Below, one piece after another: positions 51,127 to 59,402 of a DNA stretch of 64,000 bases (its first letter is position 1; each line of letters starts with the position of its first letter). Made by a program: the position numbers and the translations under genes. The DNA comes from an uncultured Oscillospiraceae bacterium (lineage in GTDB: Bacteria > Bacillota > Clostridia > Oscillospirales > Oscillospiraceae). The DNA lies in contig CAKTQV010000004.1 of the NCBI GenBank assembly GCA_934597255.1, forward strand, positions 124,001 to 188,000, read 5' to 3'. Under the pieces are notes generated by a model. That model was not told the DNA's origin. It worked only from the letters and a program-made list of their open reading frames with translations, and ran no database searches.

Positions 51127-51926
51127 AGTCCGAAGCTCCTCAGTACGATAACGGCCGCCAGCAGCGCGGCGGACAGGAAAAAGGCGATAAAATCCCGCCC
51201 CGCCAGGTGAAGCTGCTTCATGCGGGTGCGGCCGCGGCCGCCGTTGTAGCAGCGGCATTCCATGGCCACGGCCAGCTCGTCCGCGCGGCGGAAGGCCGAA
51301 ACGAACAGCGGGATCAGAAGCGGCAGCAGGGCCTTTGCGCGGTCGGTCAGCTTTCCCGTCTCAAAATCGGCGCCGCGCGCCTTCTGAGCCGACATGATGC
51401 GGTCGGTCTCCGTGATGAGCGTGGGGATGAAGCGCAGCGCGATGGACATCATCAGACTCAGCTCGTACACCGGCACGTGCAGCTTTTTCAGCGGCGTGAG
51501 CAGGCGCTCCAGCCCGTCCGTGATGGCGAGAGGGCTGGTCGTGTAGGTCAGCAGGAAGGTGCCGGCCACGAGCAGCATCACGCGCAGGACCATATAGATC
51601 GCATTGCGCAGACCCTGCCGCGTCACCGTGACGAAGCCGAGCTGAAAGATCGGGTCGCCGGCGGTGAAGAACAGGTTGAGGATGGCGGTGAAAACGATGA
51701 TGTAGACCAGCGGCTTGAGTCCCTTCAGAACGGCCCTGGGGGCGATGCGGCTGACGGCCATGACCGCGGCGAGGCTCGCCGTCACGAGCGCGTAGCCCGC
51801 CCAGCCGTTCGCCGTGAACAGCGCCGCGATGAAAAGGGCGGTGGCGATAAGCTTCGTGCGCGGGTCGAGCCGGTGAACGGCGGTGTCGCCGGGGAAATAC
51901 TGGCCGAGCGTGACGTCCTTCAGCAT
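51123..51926 (-). CDS. ecfT: Energy-coupling factor transporter transmembrane protein
   Basis: A 267-residue membrane scaffold that links the EcfA ATPases to substrate-binding S components for vitamins or metals. It has about 5-6 membrane helices, including a HRLDPRTKLIAT N-terminal signature. The two cytosolic coupling motifs are SAQKARGADFE (ARG, about 182-192) and AMECRCYNGG (about 221-230), in which Cys replaces the usual Ala. No S component is in the window. It overlaps the ecfA2 stop. Confidence 0.94.
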   Translation of the reverse strand: MLKDVTLGQYFPGDTAVHRLDPRTKLIATALFIAALFTANGWAGYALVTASLAAVMAVSRIAPRAVLKGLKPLVYIIVFTAILNLFFTAGDPIFQLGFVTVTRQGLRNAIYMVLRVMLLVAGTFLLTYTTSPLAITDGLERLLTPLKKLHVPVYELSLMMSIALRFIPTLITETDRIMSAQKARGADFETGKLTDRAKALLPLLIPLFVSAFRRADELAVAMECRCYNGGRGRTRMKQLHLAGRDFIAFFLSAALLAAVIVLRSFGL

Positions 51927-52783
51927 GAGCCGTCACCTCCCCGCAGCGCCAGAATGGCCCCGGTCAGGGCCTCGGGCGTATAGATGCCGTCCGGCAGCGG
52001 AAGCCCCCGGCGCCGCAGCCGCAGGGCCATGTCGGCGCTCGCCGGCAGATCCAGTCCCATGGCGCGAAGCTGCTCCGCGTGGGAAAACACCTCGGCGCAG
52101 CCGCCGTCGAACGCGACGCGGCCGCCGTCCATGACGATCAGGCGCGAGCAGAGGCTCGCCGCCGCGCCCATGTCGTGCGTCACGATCAGGAGCGTCGCGC
52201 CGCTGGCCTTTTTCCAGTCGAGAAGGTTCTGCAGGATGGTCTTCCGCCCGGCGGGGTCCAGCCCGGCGGCCGGCTCGTCGAGAATGAGCAGCTCCGGCCG
52301 CATGGCGAGCACGCCCGCGATGGCCACGCGCCGCTTCTGCCCGCCGGACAGCTCCAGCGGGGACTGGGAGAACATCTCCTCGCTCACGCCGGTGAAGCGC
52401 GCCGCCTCGCGCACGCGCTCGTCGATCTCGGCGTCCGGCAGCTTCATGTTCTTCGGGCCGAAGGCGATGTCGGCGTAAACGCTCTCCTCAAAAAGCTGGT
52501 ATTCCGGATACTGGAACACGAGCCCCACATGCCGCCGCGCCTCGCGCATGGCGGTCTTGGAGGCGAAAATATCCTCCCCGTGCAGCAGCACACGCCCCTC
52601 GCTCGGCTTGAGGAGGGCGTTGAGATGCTGGATAAGCGTGGACTTTCCGCTGCCGGTGTGGCCGATGAGACCGACGGTCTCGCCGGCTTCGATGGACAGG
52701 TCCACGCGGTCGATGGCTTTCTTTTCAAAGGGGGTGCCCCGGCTGTAGATGTGCGTCAGGGCCTGTGTTTCTATGATCGGCAT
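51920..52783 (-). CDS. ecfA2: Energy-coupling factor ATPase A2
   Basis: A 287-residue ABC ATPase. Walker A is GHTGSGKST (about 40-48), Q-loop VFQYPEYQLFEE, signature LSGGQKRRVAIAG, Walker B LLILDEPAAGLD and H-loop VTHDMG. The C-terminal 60 residues carry the EcfA dimer domain. It pairs with EcfA1 and EcfT into the shared energising module. It overlaps ecfA1 upstream and ecfT downstream. Confidence 0.93.
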   Translation of the reverse strand: MPIIETQALTHIYSRGTPFEKKAIDRVDLSIEAGETVGLIGHTGSGKSTLIQHLNALLKPSEGRVLLHGEDIFASKTAMREARRHVGLVFQYPEYQLFEESVYADIAFGPKNMKLPDAEIDERVREAARFTGVSEEMFSQSPLELSGGQKRRVAIAGVLAMRPELLILDEPAAGLDPAGRKTILQNLLDWKKASGATLLIVTHDMGAAASLCSRLIVMDGGRVAFDGGCAEVFSHAEQLRAMGLDLPASADMALRLRRRGLPLPDGIYTPEALTGAILALRGGDGSC

Positions 52784-53610
52784 ATTGCCTCCGCAATCGC
52801 ATCCGCGCAGGATTCGGGATCGGTGATATCGTCCGGCAGTTCCATGCCGCCGCGCCGGAGCGCCAGCAGCAGCGCCGTGGTTTCGGGCACGTCCAGCCCA
52901 AGCTCGTGCAGGCGGTCGGCCTGCGGGAAGATCTCGCGCGGCGTTCCGTCCATCGCGATGCGCCCGTGCGCCATCACGAGAACGCGGTCGGCCCGCGCCG
53001 CCTCTTCCATGTGGTGCGTGATCAGCAGAACGGTCATGCCGGTCTCCCGGCGCAGCCGCTCGACGGTCTCCAGCACCTCCCGCCGTCCCTGCGGGTCGAG
53101 CATGGCGGTCGGCTCGTCGAGCACGAGCGCCTCCGGCTGCATGGCAAGCACGCCGGCAATGGCGACGCGCTGCTTCTGCCCGCCGGACAGAAGGTGGGGC
53201 GAGTGCAGCCGCAGCTCGTACATGCCGACGCTGCGAAGCGCCTCGTCCACGCGGCGGCGTATCTCCGCCGGCTCCACGCCGAGATTCTCCGGCGCGAAGG
53301 CCACGTCGTCCTCGACGACGTTGGCGACGATCTGGTTGTCCGGGTTCTGGAAGACCATGCCGACGCGGCGGCGTATCTCCAGAAGCTGCGGCTCGTCCGC
53401 CGTGTCCATGCCGTCGATCGTGACGCGGCCGGACGTCGGCGTCACGATGGCGTTCGTGTGCTTGGCCAGCGTGGATTTTCCGCAGCCGTTCGCGCCGAGC
53501 ACGGCCACGAAGCTGCCGCGTTCGATGGTAAGATCCACGCCGTCCAGCGCGGGAGCGTCCGCCTCCGGGTAGGTGAAGCAGACGTTTTCAAATCGGATCA
53601 TATCAGCCAT
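52771..53610 (-). CDS. ecfA1: Energy-coupling factor ATPase A1
   Basis: A 279-residue ABC ATPase with Walker A GANGCGKST, Q-loop VFQNPDNQIVA, signature LSGGQKQRVAIAG, Walker B ALVLDEPTAMLDP and H-loop ITHHMEEA. EcfA1 and EcfA2 form a heterodimer with one consensus and one altered site in the standard model; both signatures here look intact. The ATG is 5 bases after GGAGG and one base after the methyltransferase stop, so the two genes are coupled. Confidence 0.93.
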   Translation of the reverse strand: MADMIRFENVCFTYPEADAPALDGVDLTIERGSFVAVLGANGCGKSTLAKHTNAIVTPTSGRVTIDGMDTADEPQLLEIRRRVGMVFQNPDNQIVANVVEDDVAFAPENLGVEPAEIRRRVDEALRSVGMYELRLHSPHLLSGGQKQRVAIAGVLAMQPEALVLDEPTAMLDPQGRREVLETVERLRRETGMTVLLITHHMEEAARADRVLVMAHGRIAMDGTPREIFPQADRLHELGLDVPETTALLLALRRGGMELPDDITDPESCADAIAEAICRS

Positions 53611-54471
53611 TTATGCCTCCCAGCGGCAGCTCGCCCCGCACGGGAGCACGAGACCGCTCGCCGTCACGGGCAGTCCAAGCTCCTGCGACCGGCTCGCGCC
53701 GCCGAAGTCTTTGGTAAAGATGCTTTCGGAAAGGTAGGTGAGCGTGGAGGCGGAAAGCCCGGTCGTGTAGGAATTGATGAGCACGAACAGCGGCCGCCCG
53801 GATAAAACCTGGCGCACCGTGGCCACAAGCTCCCACAGATTGTCCTCCAGCCGCCATACCTCGCCGCCGGGGCCCCGGCCGTAGGAGGGCGGGTCCATGA
53901 TGACGGCGTCGTAGCGGCGGCCGCGGCGTATCTCCCGCTGCACGAATTTCAGACAGTCGTCCACGATCCAGCGGACGGGCCGGCCGGCCAGACCGCAGGA
54001 GGCGGCGTTTTCCTTGCCCCAGGCGACCATGCCCTTGGCGGCGTCCACATGGCACACGGACGCGCCGGCGGCCAGACAGGCGCAGGTGGCCGCGCCGGTG
54101 TAGCCGAACAGGTTCAGCACGCTTATGGGCCGGCCGGCGCCGCGGATCTTATCCATAGCCCAGTCCCAGTTCGCGGCCTGCTCGGGAAACAGGCCGGTGT
54201 GCTTGAAGTTCATGGGCTTCACGTTCAGACGCAGCGCGCCGTAGGACAGCGTCCACGCCGCCGGCAGCGCGTTTTTCTCCCAGGCGCCGCCGCCGCTGGA
54301 CGAGCGCCGGTATACCGCGTCGGGCCGCTTCCAGCGGGGGTCGAGCCGGGGCGTGTCCCATATGGCCTGCGGCTCGGGCCGCAGCAGGATGTGCCGGCCC
54401 CAGCGCTCCAGCTTTTCGCCGCGGGAGGCGTCCAGCAGCTCATAGTCTTTCCATTGATCGGAAATCCACAT
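53611..54471 (-). CDS. SAM-dependent methyltransferase, RlmI-like
   Basis: A 286-residue class I methyltransferase. VLNLFGYTGAATCACLAAGA (about residues 120-139) is the SAM-binding motif I with the following VCHVDAAKGM, and DAVIMDPPSYGRG (about 187-199) is motif IV (DPPS), as in COG1092 m5C/m2G rRNA methyltransferases. The PUA domain of RlmI is missing, so this is the short form. The ATG at 54471 is 10 bases after GGGAGAG. It is the first gene of the ecf-truA block. Confidence 0.87.
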   Translation of the reverse strand: MWISDQWKDYELLDASRGEKLERWGRHILLRPEPQAIWDTPRLDPRWKRPDAVYRRSSSGGGAWEKNALPAAWTLSYGALRLNVKPMNFKHTGLFPEQAANWDWAMDKIRGAGRPISVLNLFGYTGAATCACLAAGASVCHVDAAKGMVAWGKENAASCGLAGRPVRWIVDDCLKFVQREIRRGRRYDAVIMDPPSYGRGPGGEVWRLEDNLWELVATVRQVLSGRPLFVLINSYTTGLSASTLTYLSESIFTKDFGGASRSQELGLPVTASGLVLPCGASCRWEA

Positions 54472-54508
54472 CGGTATGTTTCTCTCCCTGCTCATAAATA
54501 GACACACT

Positions 54509-54537
54509 ATTATATCATGTCAATATAGGCCGGTCAA
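54509..54537 (-). promoter_or_regulatory. Promoter of the methyltransferase-ecf-truA block
   Basis: Minus-strand TTGACC (54532-54537) and perfect TATAAT (54509-54514), spacer 17 bp. A TTGACA at 54518-54523 is too close to the -10 box to be the partner. Confidence 0.75.
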
Positions 54538-54662
54538 CGAGTAATCGGACGCTTTTTTTTTGGACAAAATTTAGCGGGCGCGGCGCTTGCATATTTGCCG
54601 GGAATGTATTAGAGTATGGGGTACGGAATATCCGGGGTCGTCCGGTCGGAGGTAGTGTGTTC

Positions 54663-55565
54663 ATGCGCAGGGGCTTTTTTTCCCGCTTTGTTGTTTGTCT
54701 GGTCGTATTTGCGGCGGCCTTTGGCGTGACCTTCGGGGCGCTGCGGGCCGGCGACCGGAAGGCCGCAGCGCAGAGCGCATCGGCTTCGGCTGCGCCGTCC
54801 GTCCGGCCGGACGGGCCGGAACAGAGCGGGCAGCCGGACGCGCCCGGCACGCCGGGCGAAACGGCGGCGCTCCCTGTGGAGACGTCGGCCGTGTTCCCCG
54901 ATCCGGAGACGCCGCCGCCCGGGGAGACCGGGGAGACCGACGGGCAATCGACGGAGGTGGATGTCGAGTTCAGCGCGCCGTCGATCACGCCGCCGTATCA
55001 CGAGGAAAAGGCGCCGGACGATTATTTCCAGGACGCGGTCTTTGTCGGCAATTCGCTGGTGGAGGGACTGGGGCTGTATGCCGCCCTGTATGACGCGAGC
55101 ATCGATAAGGCGCACTTTGACACGGCGACGAGCCTGACGGTTTTCGGCGCCGGGGACTATTTCCGGGACGCCGCGGACGGCGGCTACGGCAAGGTGTATA
55201 TCGGCCTCGGCCTCAACGAGATCGGCTTTGACCGCGAGGCCATCCGCGAGGAAAACGAAAAGGCGGTCGATACCATCCGGGCCGGCAATCCCGACGCGAT
55301 CATCTATTTCTTCTCTCTGACGCCGCTGTCGCAGCACCGCTCGGAGACCGACAGCCTGTACAACATGAAAAACGCCGCCGAGGTCAGCGAGATCATCCGG
55401 CAGGTCGCAGAAAAGAAAGGCTGCTATTACATGGATCTCAACCCGGTCCTGGCCGGCAGCGACGGCTATCTGCCCTCGGACGTGACCGGCGACGGCATCC
55501 ACTGCGTCAAGGAATACTACCCGAAGTGGTACGACTACCTGGAACACAATTATGTGCTGCCGTGA
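54663..55565 (+). CDS. Membrane-anchored SGNH-hydrolase-like protein
   Basis: A 300-residue protein with an N-terminal membrane anchor or signal (about 8-28), a long Pro/Glu/Ser/Thr linker (35-115), and a C-terminal SGNH-type domain. The block I motif is FVGNSLVEGL (about residues 128-137): the usual GDS is GNS, but the Ser is kept. YIGLGLNEIG fits block III and GDGIHCVKEYY the block V His. Related proteins act as cell-wall or capsule esterases; activity here is uncertain given the Asp-to-Asn change. The ATG at 54663 is 10 bases after GGAGG; a GTG at 54657 is also possible. The next gene follows 25 bases after the stop. Confidence 0.75.
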   Translation: MRRGFFSRFVVCLVVFAAAFGVTFGALRAGDRKAAAQSASASAAPSVRPDGPEQSGQPDAPGTPGETAALPVETSAVFPDPETPPPGETGETDGQSTEVDVEFSAPSITPPYHEEKAPDDYFQDAVFVGNSLVEGLGLYAALYDASIDKAHFDTATSLTVFGAGDYFRDAADGGYGKVYIGLGLNEIGFDREAIREENEKAVDTIRAGNPDAIIYFFSLTPLSQHRSETDSLYNMKNAAEVSEIIRQVAEKKGCYYMDLNPVLAGSDGYLPSDVTGDGIHCVKEYYPKWYDYLEHNYVLP

Positions 55566-55590
55566 GCAGCGGAAAGAAATGAGGTACGAC

Positions 55591-56055
55591 ATGAAAAAGA
55601 TCGTGGCAATGCTTCTGGCGCTGGCGCTGTTTTCCTTCGCCGCCGGCTGCGGGGACAAGGCGGGCGCGGATATCGACGTCGCCGCGCTCGGCGCGGAGCT
55701 GGCGCAGGCGGATATTTTTGACGACATCGTTTCGGAAATGCCCGCGGAGCTGGCGCCCCGCTTTTACAGCTATGACGACGGCGACGTGACCGAGTGCGTT
55801 CTGTACCAGTCCACGATGGCTGCGGCCGAGGAGGTCTTTGTGGCCAAGTGCGCCGACGAGGCGGCGGCGGGCCGCGTGAAGGCGGCCTGTGAGCAGCGCG
55901 TGGCCGATCAGACGGCGGCGTATGAAAGCTATGTGCCGGCGGAGGTGCCGAAGCTGCAGAGCGCGATTCTGCAGGTGTCCGGCTGCTATGTGATCTTCGT
56001 CGTCAGCCGCGACGCGGCGGCCGCGCAGAAGATCGTGGACGGCTATCTGAAATAA
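55591..56055 (+). CDS. DUF4358-like lipoprotein
   Basis: A 154-residue protein with a type II signal peptide and lipobox FAAGC (Cys at about residue 20). The mature part is small and alpha/beta: YDDGDVTECVLYQSTMAAAEEVFVAKCAD, then VSGCYVIFVVSRDAAAAQKIVDGYL at the end, the pattern of clostridial DUF4358 lipoproteins. The function is unknown. GAGGT precedes the ATG. The gene lies directly after the SGNH-like gene, and the two probably work together outside the membrane. Confidence 0.75.
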   Translation: MKKIVAMLLALALFSFAAGCGDKAGADIDVAALGAELAQADIFDDIVSEMPAELAPRFYSYDDGDVTECVLYQSTMAAAEEVFVAKCADEAAAGRVKAACEQRVADQTAAYESYVPAEVPKLQSAILQVSGCYVIFVVSRDAAAAQKIVDGYLK

Positions 56056-56080
56056 AAAGTCTCCGGCGTATCCGCCGGAT

Positions 56081-56121
56081 AAAAAAACGCCGTATGGCTC
56101 AAGGCCATACGGCGTTTTTTT
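56081..56121. terminator. Bidirectional terminator
   Basis: An 18-bp stem (AAAAAAACGCCGTATGGC / GCCATACGGCGTTTTTTT, loop TCAAG) lies between the lipoprotein gene and the convergent GyrI-like gene. Confidence 0.92.
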
Positions 56122-56168
56122 ATGCTATTCACCGCGCCGGGGCTGTCCGGCAGGGACAGGCGGAGCGC

Positions 56169-56801
56169 TTACAGCCTTCGGATCGGATGCCGGATAACGG
56201 TCCTCCATTTTTCCGGCGGCGTTTTTCTTGCGTCGGACATATAAATTTCGTGGTGCAGCCGGTGGTCGTTCAGGTCGTTTGCGTAGCCGTTTTGCGCTAT
56301 GTATTCATCCATCCGCGCGATGGTCGCGGGCTCGTCGTCGAAGGGGCCGGTGTGCATTATCTGAACGCACAGGCCCTCGTCAACGGTCAGAAATTCCGCG
56401 GCCGAGCAATCCAGCTTTTTCTTTTTTTCCGCCGTCTCCACGGCCCACTCAAAATCCTTTCGCGCAATAAAATCCGGCAGACGGAGAACGGAGATCCAGC
56501 GGAAGGCGGATTTATCCGCGCAGGCCGCGCCGCCGGCGCCGTCCGGCTGCCAGAAGCCTTCCAGCGGCGGGACGACGTATTCAAAGAATCCGTCGATCCT
56601 GTGGTCGGTTTTATAGCTCATCTTCAGCGTGTATGCCACGGCATACAGAACGCCGATCGCCTGCTGATAAGCCCCGTTTTCCTCGTTCGGATCGCCCGCG
56701 CCTCTTACGGCGATATGATTCGCTTTTGGAACATCCACGATCTGTGGCCTGTTTTTGGGCATATAGTATTCCTTATACTCTTTTTTGAAATCAAAAGCCA
56801 T
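56169..56801 (-). CDS. GyrI-like small-molecule-binding protein
   Basis: A 210-residue protein of the GyrI-like/SOUL-type binding domain group (residues 15-205: PQIVDVPKANHIAVRGAG at the N-terminus, YAVAYTLKMSYK, then VQIMHTGPFDDEPATI). It has no DNA-binding part, unlike AraC-type regulators that carry the same domain. Stand-alone members bind or hydrolyse small molecules and have been linked to drug tolerance; here the ligand is unknown. Single gene. Confidence 0.87.
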   Translation of the reverse strand: MAFDFKKEYKEYYMPKNRPQIVDVPKANHIAVRGAGDPNEENGAYQQAIGVLYAVAYTLKMSYKTDHRIDGFFEYVVPPLEGFWQPDGAGGAACADKSAFRWISVLRLPDFIARKDFEWAVETAEKKKKLDCSAAEFLTVDEGLCVQIMHTGPFDDEPATIARMDEYIAQNGYANDLNDHRLHHEIYMSDARKTPPEKWRTVIRHPIRRL

Positions 56802-56880
56802 GATGTTCCTCCAAAACCCTGAAGTGATCAGATGGAGTATATCATGAAAGCGCCGGAAAGGCCAGCGGATCCCGAGCTGC

Positions 56881-57864
56881 TCAGGCGAGCGTGGCGGCCA
56901 TGACGGCCTTGATGGTGTGCATGCGGTTCTCCGCCTCGTCGAACACGAGCGAACGCGGGCTTTCGAATACGCTGTCGCTGACCTCCATCTCCGTCACGCC
57001 GAAGCGGGCGGCGATATCCGCGCCGATGGTCGTGTTCGTGTCGTGGAAGGCGGGCAGACAGTGCATGAACACAGCCTGTTCCCCGGCCAGCGCCATGAGC
57101 GCGTCGTTCACCTGATAGGGCGCAAGCTCGGCGATGCGCTCCGCCCAGACCTCGGCCGGCTCGCCCATGGACACCCACACGTCGGTGTACACGACGTCCG
57201 CGCCCTTCACGGCGGCGGTGTCCTCGGAAAACTCCAGCACGGCGCCCGTCCCGGCGGCGATGGCCCGGCACTGGTCGATCAGCGCCGGATCGGGGAAGTA
57301 TTTGGCGCTCGTGCAGGCGACGAAATGCATCCCCAGCTTCGCGCAGCCGACCATGAGCGAATTGCCCATGTTGTAGCGCGCGTCGCCCATGTAGGCGAGC
57401 TTGATGCCCTTCAGACGGCCGAAATGCTCCTGAATGGTGAGGAAGTCGGCCAGTATCTGCGTGGGGTGGAACTCGTTCGTCAGACCGTTCCAGACGGGCA
57501 CGCCGGCATACTGCGCCAGCGTTTCCACGACGCTCTGGCCAAAGCCGCGGTATTCGATGCCGTCGAACATACGGCCGAGAACGCGCGCCGTATCGGCGAT
57601 GCTCTCCTTTTTGCCGATCTGCGAGCCGCTGGGGTCGAGATAGGTCGTGCCCATGCCGAGATCGTGCGCGGCCACCTCGAAGGCGCAGCGCGTGCGCGTG
57701 CTCGTCTTTTCAAAGATGAGCGCGATATTTTTTCCCTCGCAGAGCCGGTGGGGTATCCCGGCCTTTTTCTCCGCCTTGAGTTTGGCGGCGAGCGCGAGCA
57801 GCGCTTCGATATCTTCGCTGCTGAGATCGAGCAGCTTCAGAAAGCTTTTTCCCTTCAGATCCAT
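56881..57864 (-). CDS. argF: Ornithine carbamoyltransferase
   Basis: A 327-residue enzyme making citrulline from ornithine and carbamoyl phosphate. FEKTSTRTRCAFEVAA (about residues 53-68) has the carbamoyl-phosphate STRTR motif, FHPTQILADF the HPTQ motif, and MHCLPAFHD near residue 266 the ornithine-binding HCLP motif. The set is that of biosynthetic or catabolic OTC; being in a cluster with argG and argH favours biosynthesis. It is last in the arg operon, separated from the permease gene by 38 bases. Confidence 0.95.
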   Translation of the reverse strand: MDLKGKSFLKLLDLSSEDIEALLALAAKLKAEKKAGIPHRLCEGKNIALIFEKTSTRTRCAFEVAAHDLGMGTTYLDPSGSQIGKKESIADTARVLGRMFDGIEYRGFGQSVVETLAQYAGVPVWNGLTNEFHPTQILADFLTIQEHFGRLKGIKLAYMGDARYNMGNSLMVGCAKLGMHFVACTSAKYFPDPALIDQCRAIAAGTGAVLEFSEDTAAVKGADVVYTDVWVSMGEPAEVWAERIAELAPYQVNDALMALAGEQAVFMHCLPAFHDTNTTIGADIAARFGVTEMEVSDSVFESPRSLVFDEAENRMHTIKAVMAATLA

Positions 57865-57902
57865 GATTATCCTCCCTGCGGCGGCGCGCCGCGTTCCGTT
57901 TT

Positions 57903-58619
57903 TCAGCGCCGGTCGCTGCGGCGCAGATTTTTTTCCAGTCTGGCCAGCGCCTGCGTGAGCAGCACGACGAGCGCCAGATACGTCAGCGCCACGGCCAGCA
58001 GCGGATTGACCGCGTCAAAGGTGTTGTTGCGGATCAGATTTCCCGCCCGCGTCAGATCCTGCACGGCCACATAGCCGGCCACGGCGGTCTCCTTGAGCAG
58101 CGCGATCATCTCGTTTCCGATGGCCGGCAGGATGTTTTTCATAGCCTGCGGCAGGATGACGAGCGCGGTCGTCTGCAGCCGGGACATCCCGAGCGAGCGG
58201 CCGGCCTCCATCTGGCCGGGGTCCACGGAGGCGATGCCGCTGCGCATGAGCTCGGCCATGTACGCGCCGGAATTGATGCCGAACGTCACGATGGCGACGG
58301 CGATGCCGTCCGAGGCGCTCAGTACGATGAAATAGAAGATCAGCAGCAGCACGACCACGGGCACGCCGCGGATGACCGTGACGTACAGGTCGCACAGCGC
58401 GCACAGCGGGCGCAGCGCCCGGCTTCCTTCGCCGCAATACTTGATAACGGCCACGAGCGCGCCGATCACAACGCCGATGCCGAGCGCCCCGACGGTGATC
58501 AAAAGCGTGTTGCCCAGCCCCTCGAGCAGCATCCTGTAGCGATCCTGCTCAAGGAAGGTCTCCGCGAGCTTGGCCCCCCATGCGGAGAAAAAGGCGGCGA
58601 GCGATCCAAACAGCTTCAT
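57903..58619 (-). CDS. Amino-acid ABC transporter permease
   Basis: A 238-residue HisM/GlnP-type permease with about five membrane helices and the coupling motif (EAGRSLGMSRLQTTALVILP, about residues 136-155). It forms the channel of a polar amino-acid importer with the binding protein upstream. The ATP-binding subunit, normally next to the permease, is not in this window. Placed inside the arginine cluster, so arginine, ornithine or a precursor is the probable substrate (inference). Confidence 0.92.
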   Translation of the reverse strand: MKLFGSLAAFFSAWGAKLAETFLEQDRYRMLLEGLGNTLLITVGALGIGVVIGALVAVIKYCGEGSRALRPLCALCDLYVTVIRGVPVVVLLLIFYFIVLSASDGIAVAIVTFGINSGAYMAELMRSGIASVDPGQMEAGRSLGMSRLQTTALVILPQAMKNILPAIGNEMIALLKETAVAGYVAVQDLTRAGNLIRNNTFDAVNPLLAVALTYLALVVLLTQALARLEKNLRRSDRR

Positions 58620-58628
58620 GCGTCCGAT

Positions 58629-59402
58629 TCAGGGGGCGACGTAGCTTACGCCCCAGGCGGCGAAGATGTCCGCCACGGTGCCGTCGGCCAGCATCTCGTC
58701 CAGCGCGGTGTTGACCGCGGAGACCAGCTCGTCGCTGCCCTTGGCGAAGGCGAAGGCATACGGCTCGGTCGTCATGGCCTCCTCCAGCGTCACAAGGCCG
58801 AGCGGCCCGGCCATAGCCACGGCGACCTCGTTGTCCACGACCCAGGCGTCCACCTTGCCGCCCGTGAGCGCGGCGGCCGCGTCGTTGTTGGAGGTGAAGG
58901 CCAGCACGTCGTAGCCGTTTTCCATGCAGTAATCCTCGGCGGTGGTGCCGGTCTGGACGGATATCTTTTTCCCGTCAAGATCGGCCTTGCAGCTTATGCC
59001 GCTGCCGGCCGGGACGACGATGGTCTGGGCGGCGAGGAAATACGGCTCGGAAAAGTCCACGTTTTCCTTACGCTTTTCCGTGATGGTGATGCCGGACATG
59101 CCGACGTCGAACTTTCCGGCCTGCACGCCGGGGATGACGGATTCGAAATCCATCTGCTCGATCTGGAGCGTCACGCCGAGGCTCTCGGCGATCTTTTCGA
59201 GGATGTCGACCTCGATGCCGGCGACCTCGCCGTTTTCAAGCGATTCGAAGGGCGGAAAGTCCGGGCTCGTGGCGACGGTGAGAACGCCCTTGTCCTGGAT
59301 GGCGGCCAGGCCTCCGGCCGGCTTTCCGCCGCAGCCGGGCAGAAGACAGAAAACGGCGGCGATCAGGAGCGCGAGCGCGATGACTTTTGAATATTTTATC
59401 AT
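58629..59402 (-). CDS. Amino-acid ABC transporter substrate-binding lipoprotein
   Basis: A 257-residue extracellular protein of the SBP_bac_3 family. The signal peptide ends at the lipobox LPGC (Cys about residue 24). The mature part shows GVLTVATSPDFPPFES (about 40-55), GIEVDILEKIAESLG, and NVDFSEPYFLAAQTIV, the common amino-acid-binding pattern. It overlaps the argH stop by 4 bases, so it is translationally coupled to argH. The permease follows 9 bases later. Confidence 0.93.
   Translation of the reverse strand: MIKYSKVIALALLIAAVFCLLPGCGGKPAGGLAAIQDKGVLTVATSPDFPPFESLENGEVAGIEVDILEKIAESLGVTLQIEQMDFESVIPGVQAGKFDVGMSGITITEKRKENVDFSEPYFLAAQTIVVPAGSGISCKADLDGKKISVQTGTTAEDYCMENGYDVLAFTSNNDAAAALTGGKVDAWVVDNEVAVAMAGPLGLVTLEEAMTTEPYAFAFAKGSDELVSAVNTALDEMLADGTVADIFAAWGVSYVAP

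Noticed and set aside
54509..54523. Minus-strand TTGACA and TATAAT before the methyltransferase gene as a pair
   Set aside because: The spacer is 3 bases; TTGACC at 54532 gives the correct 17 bp.
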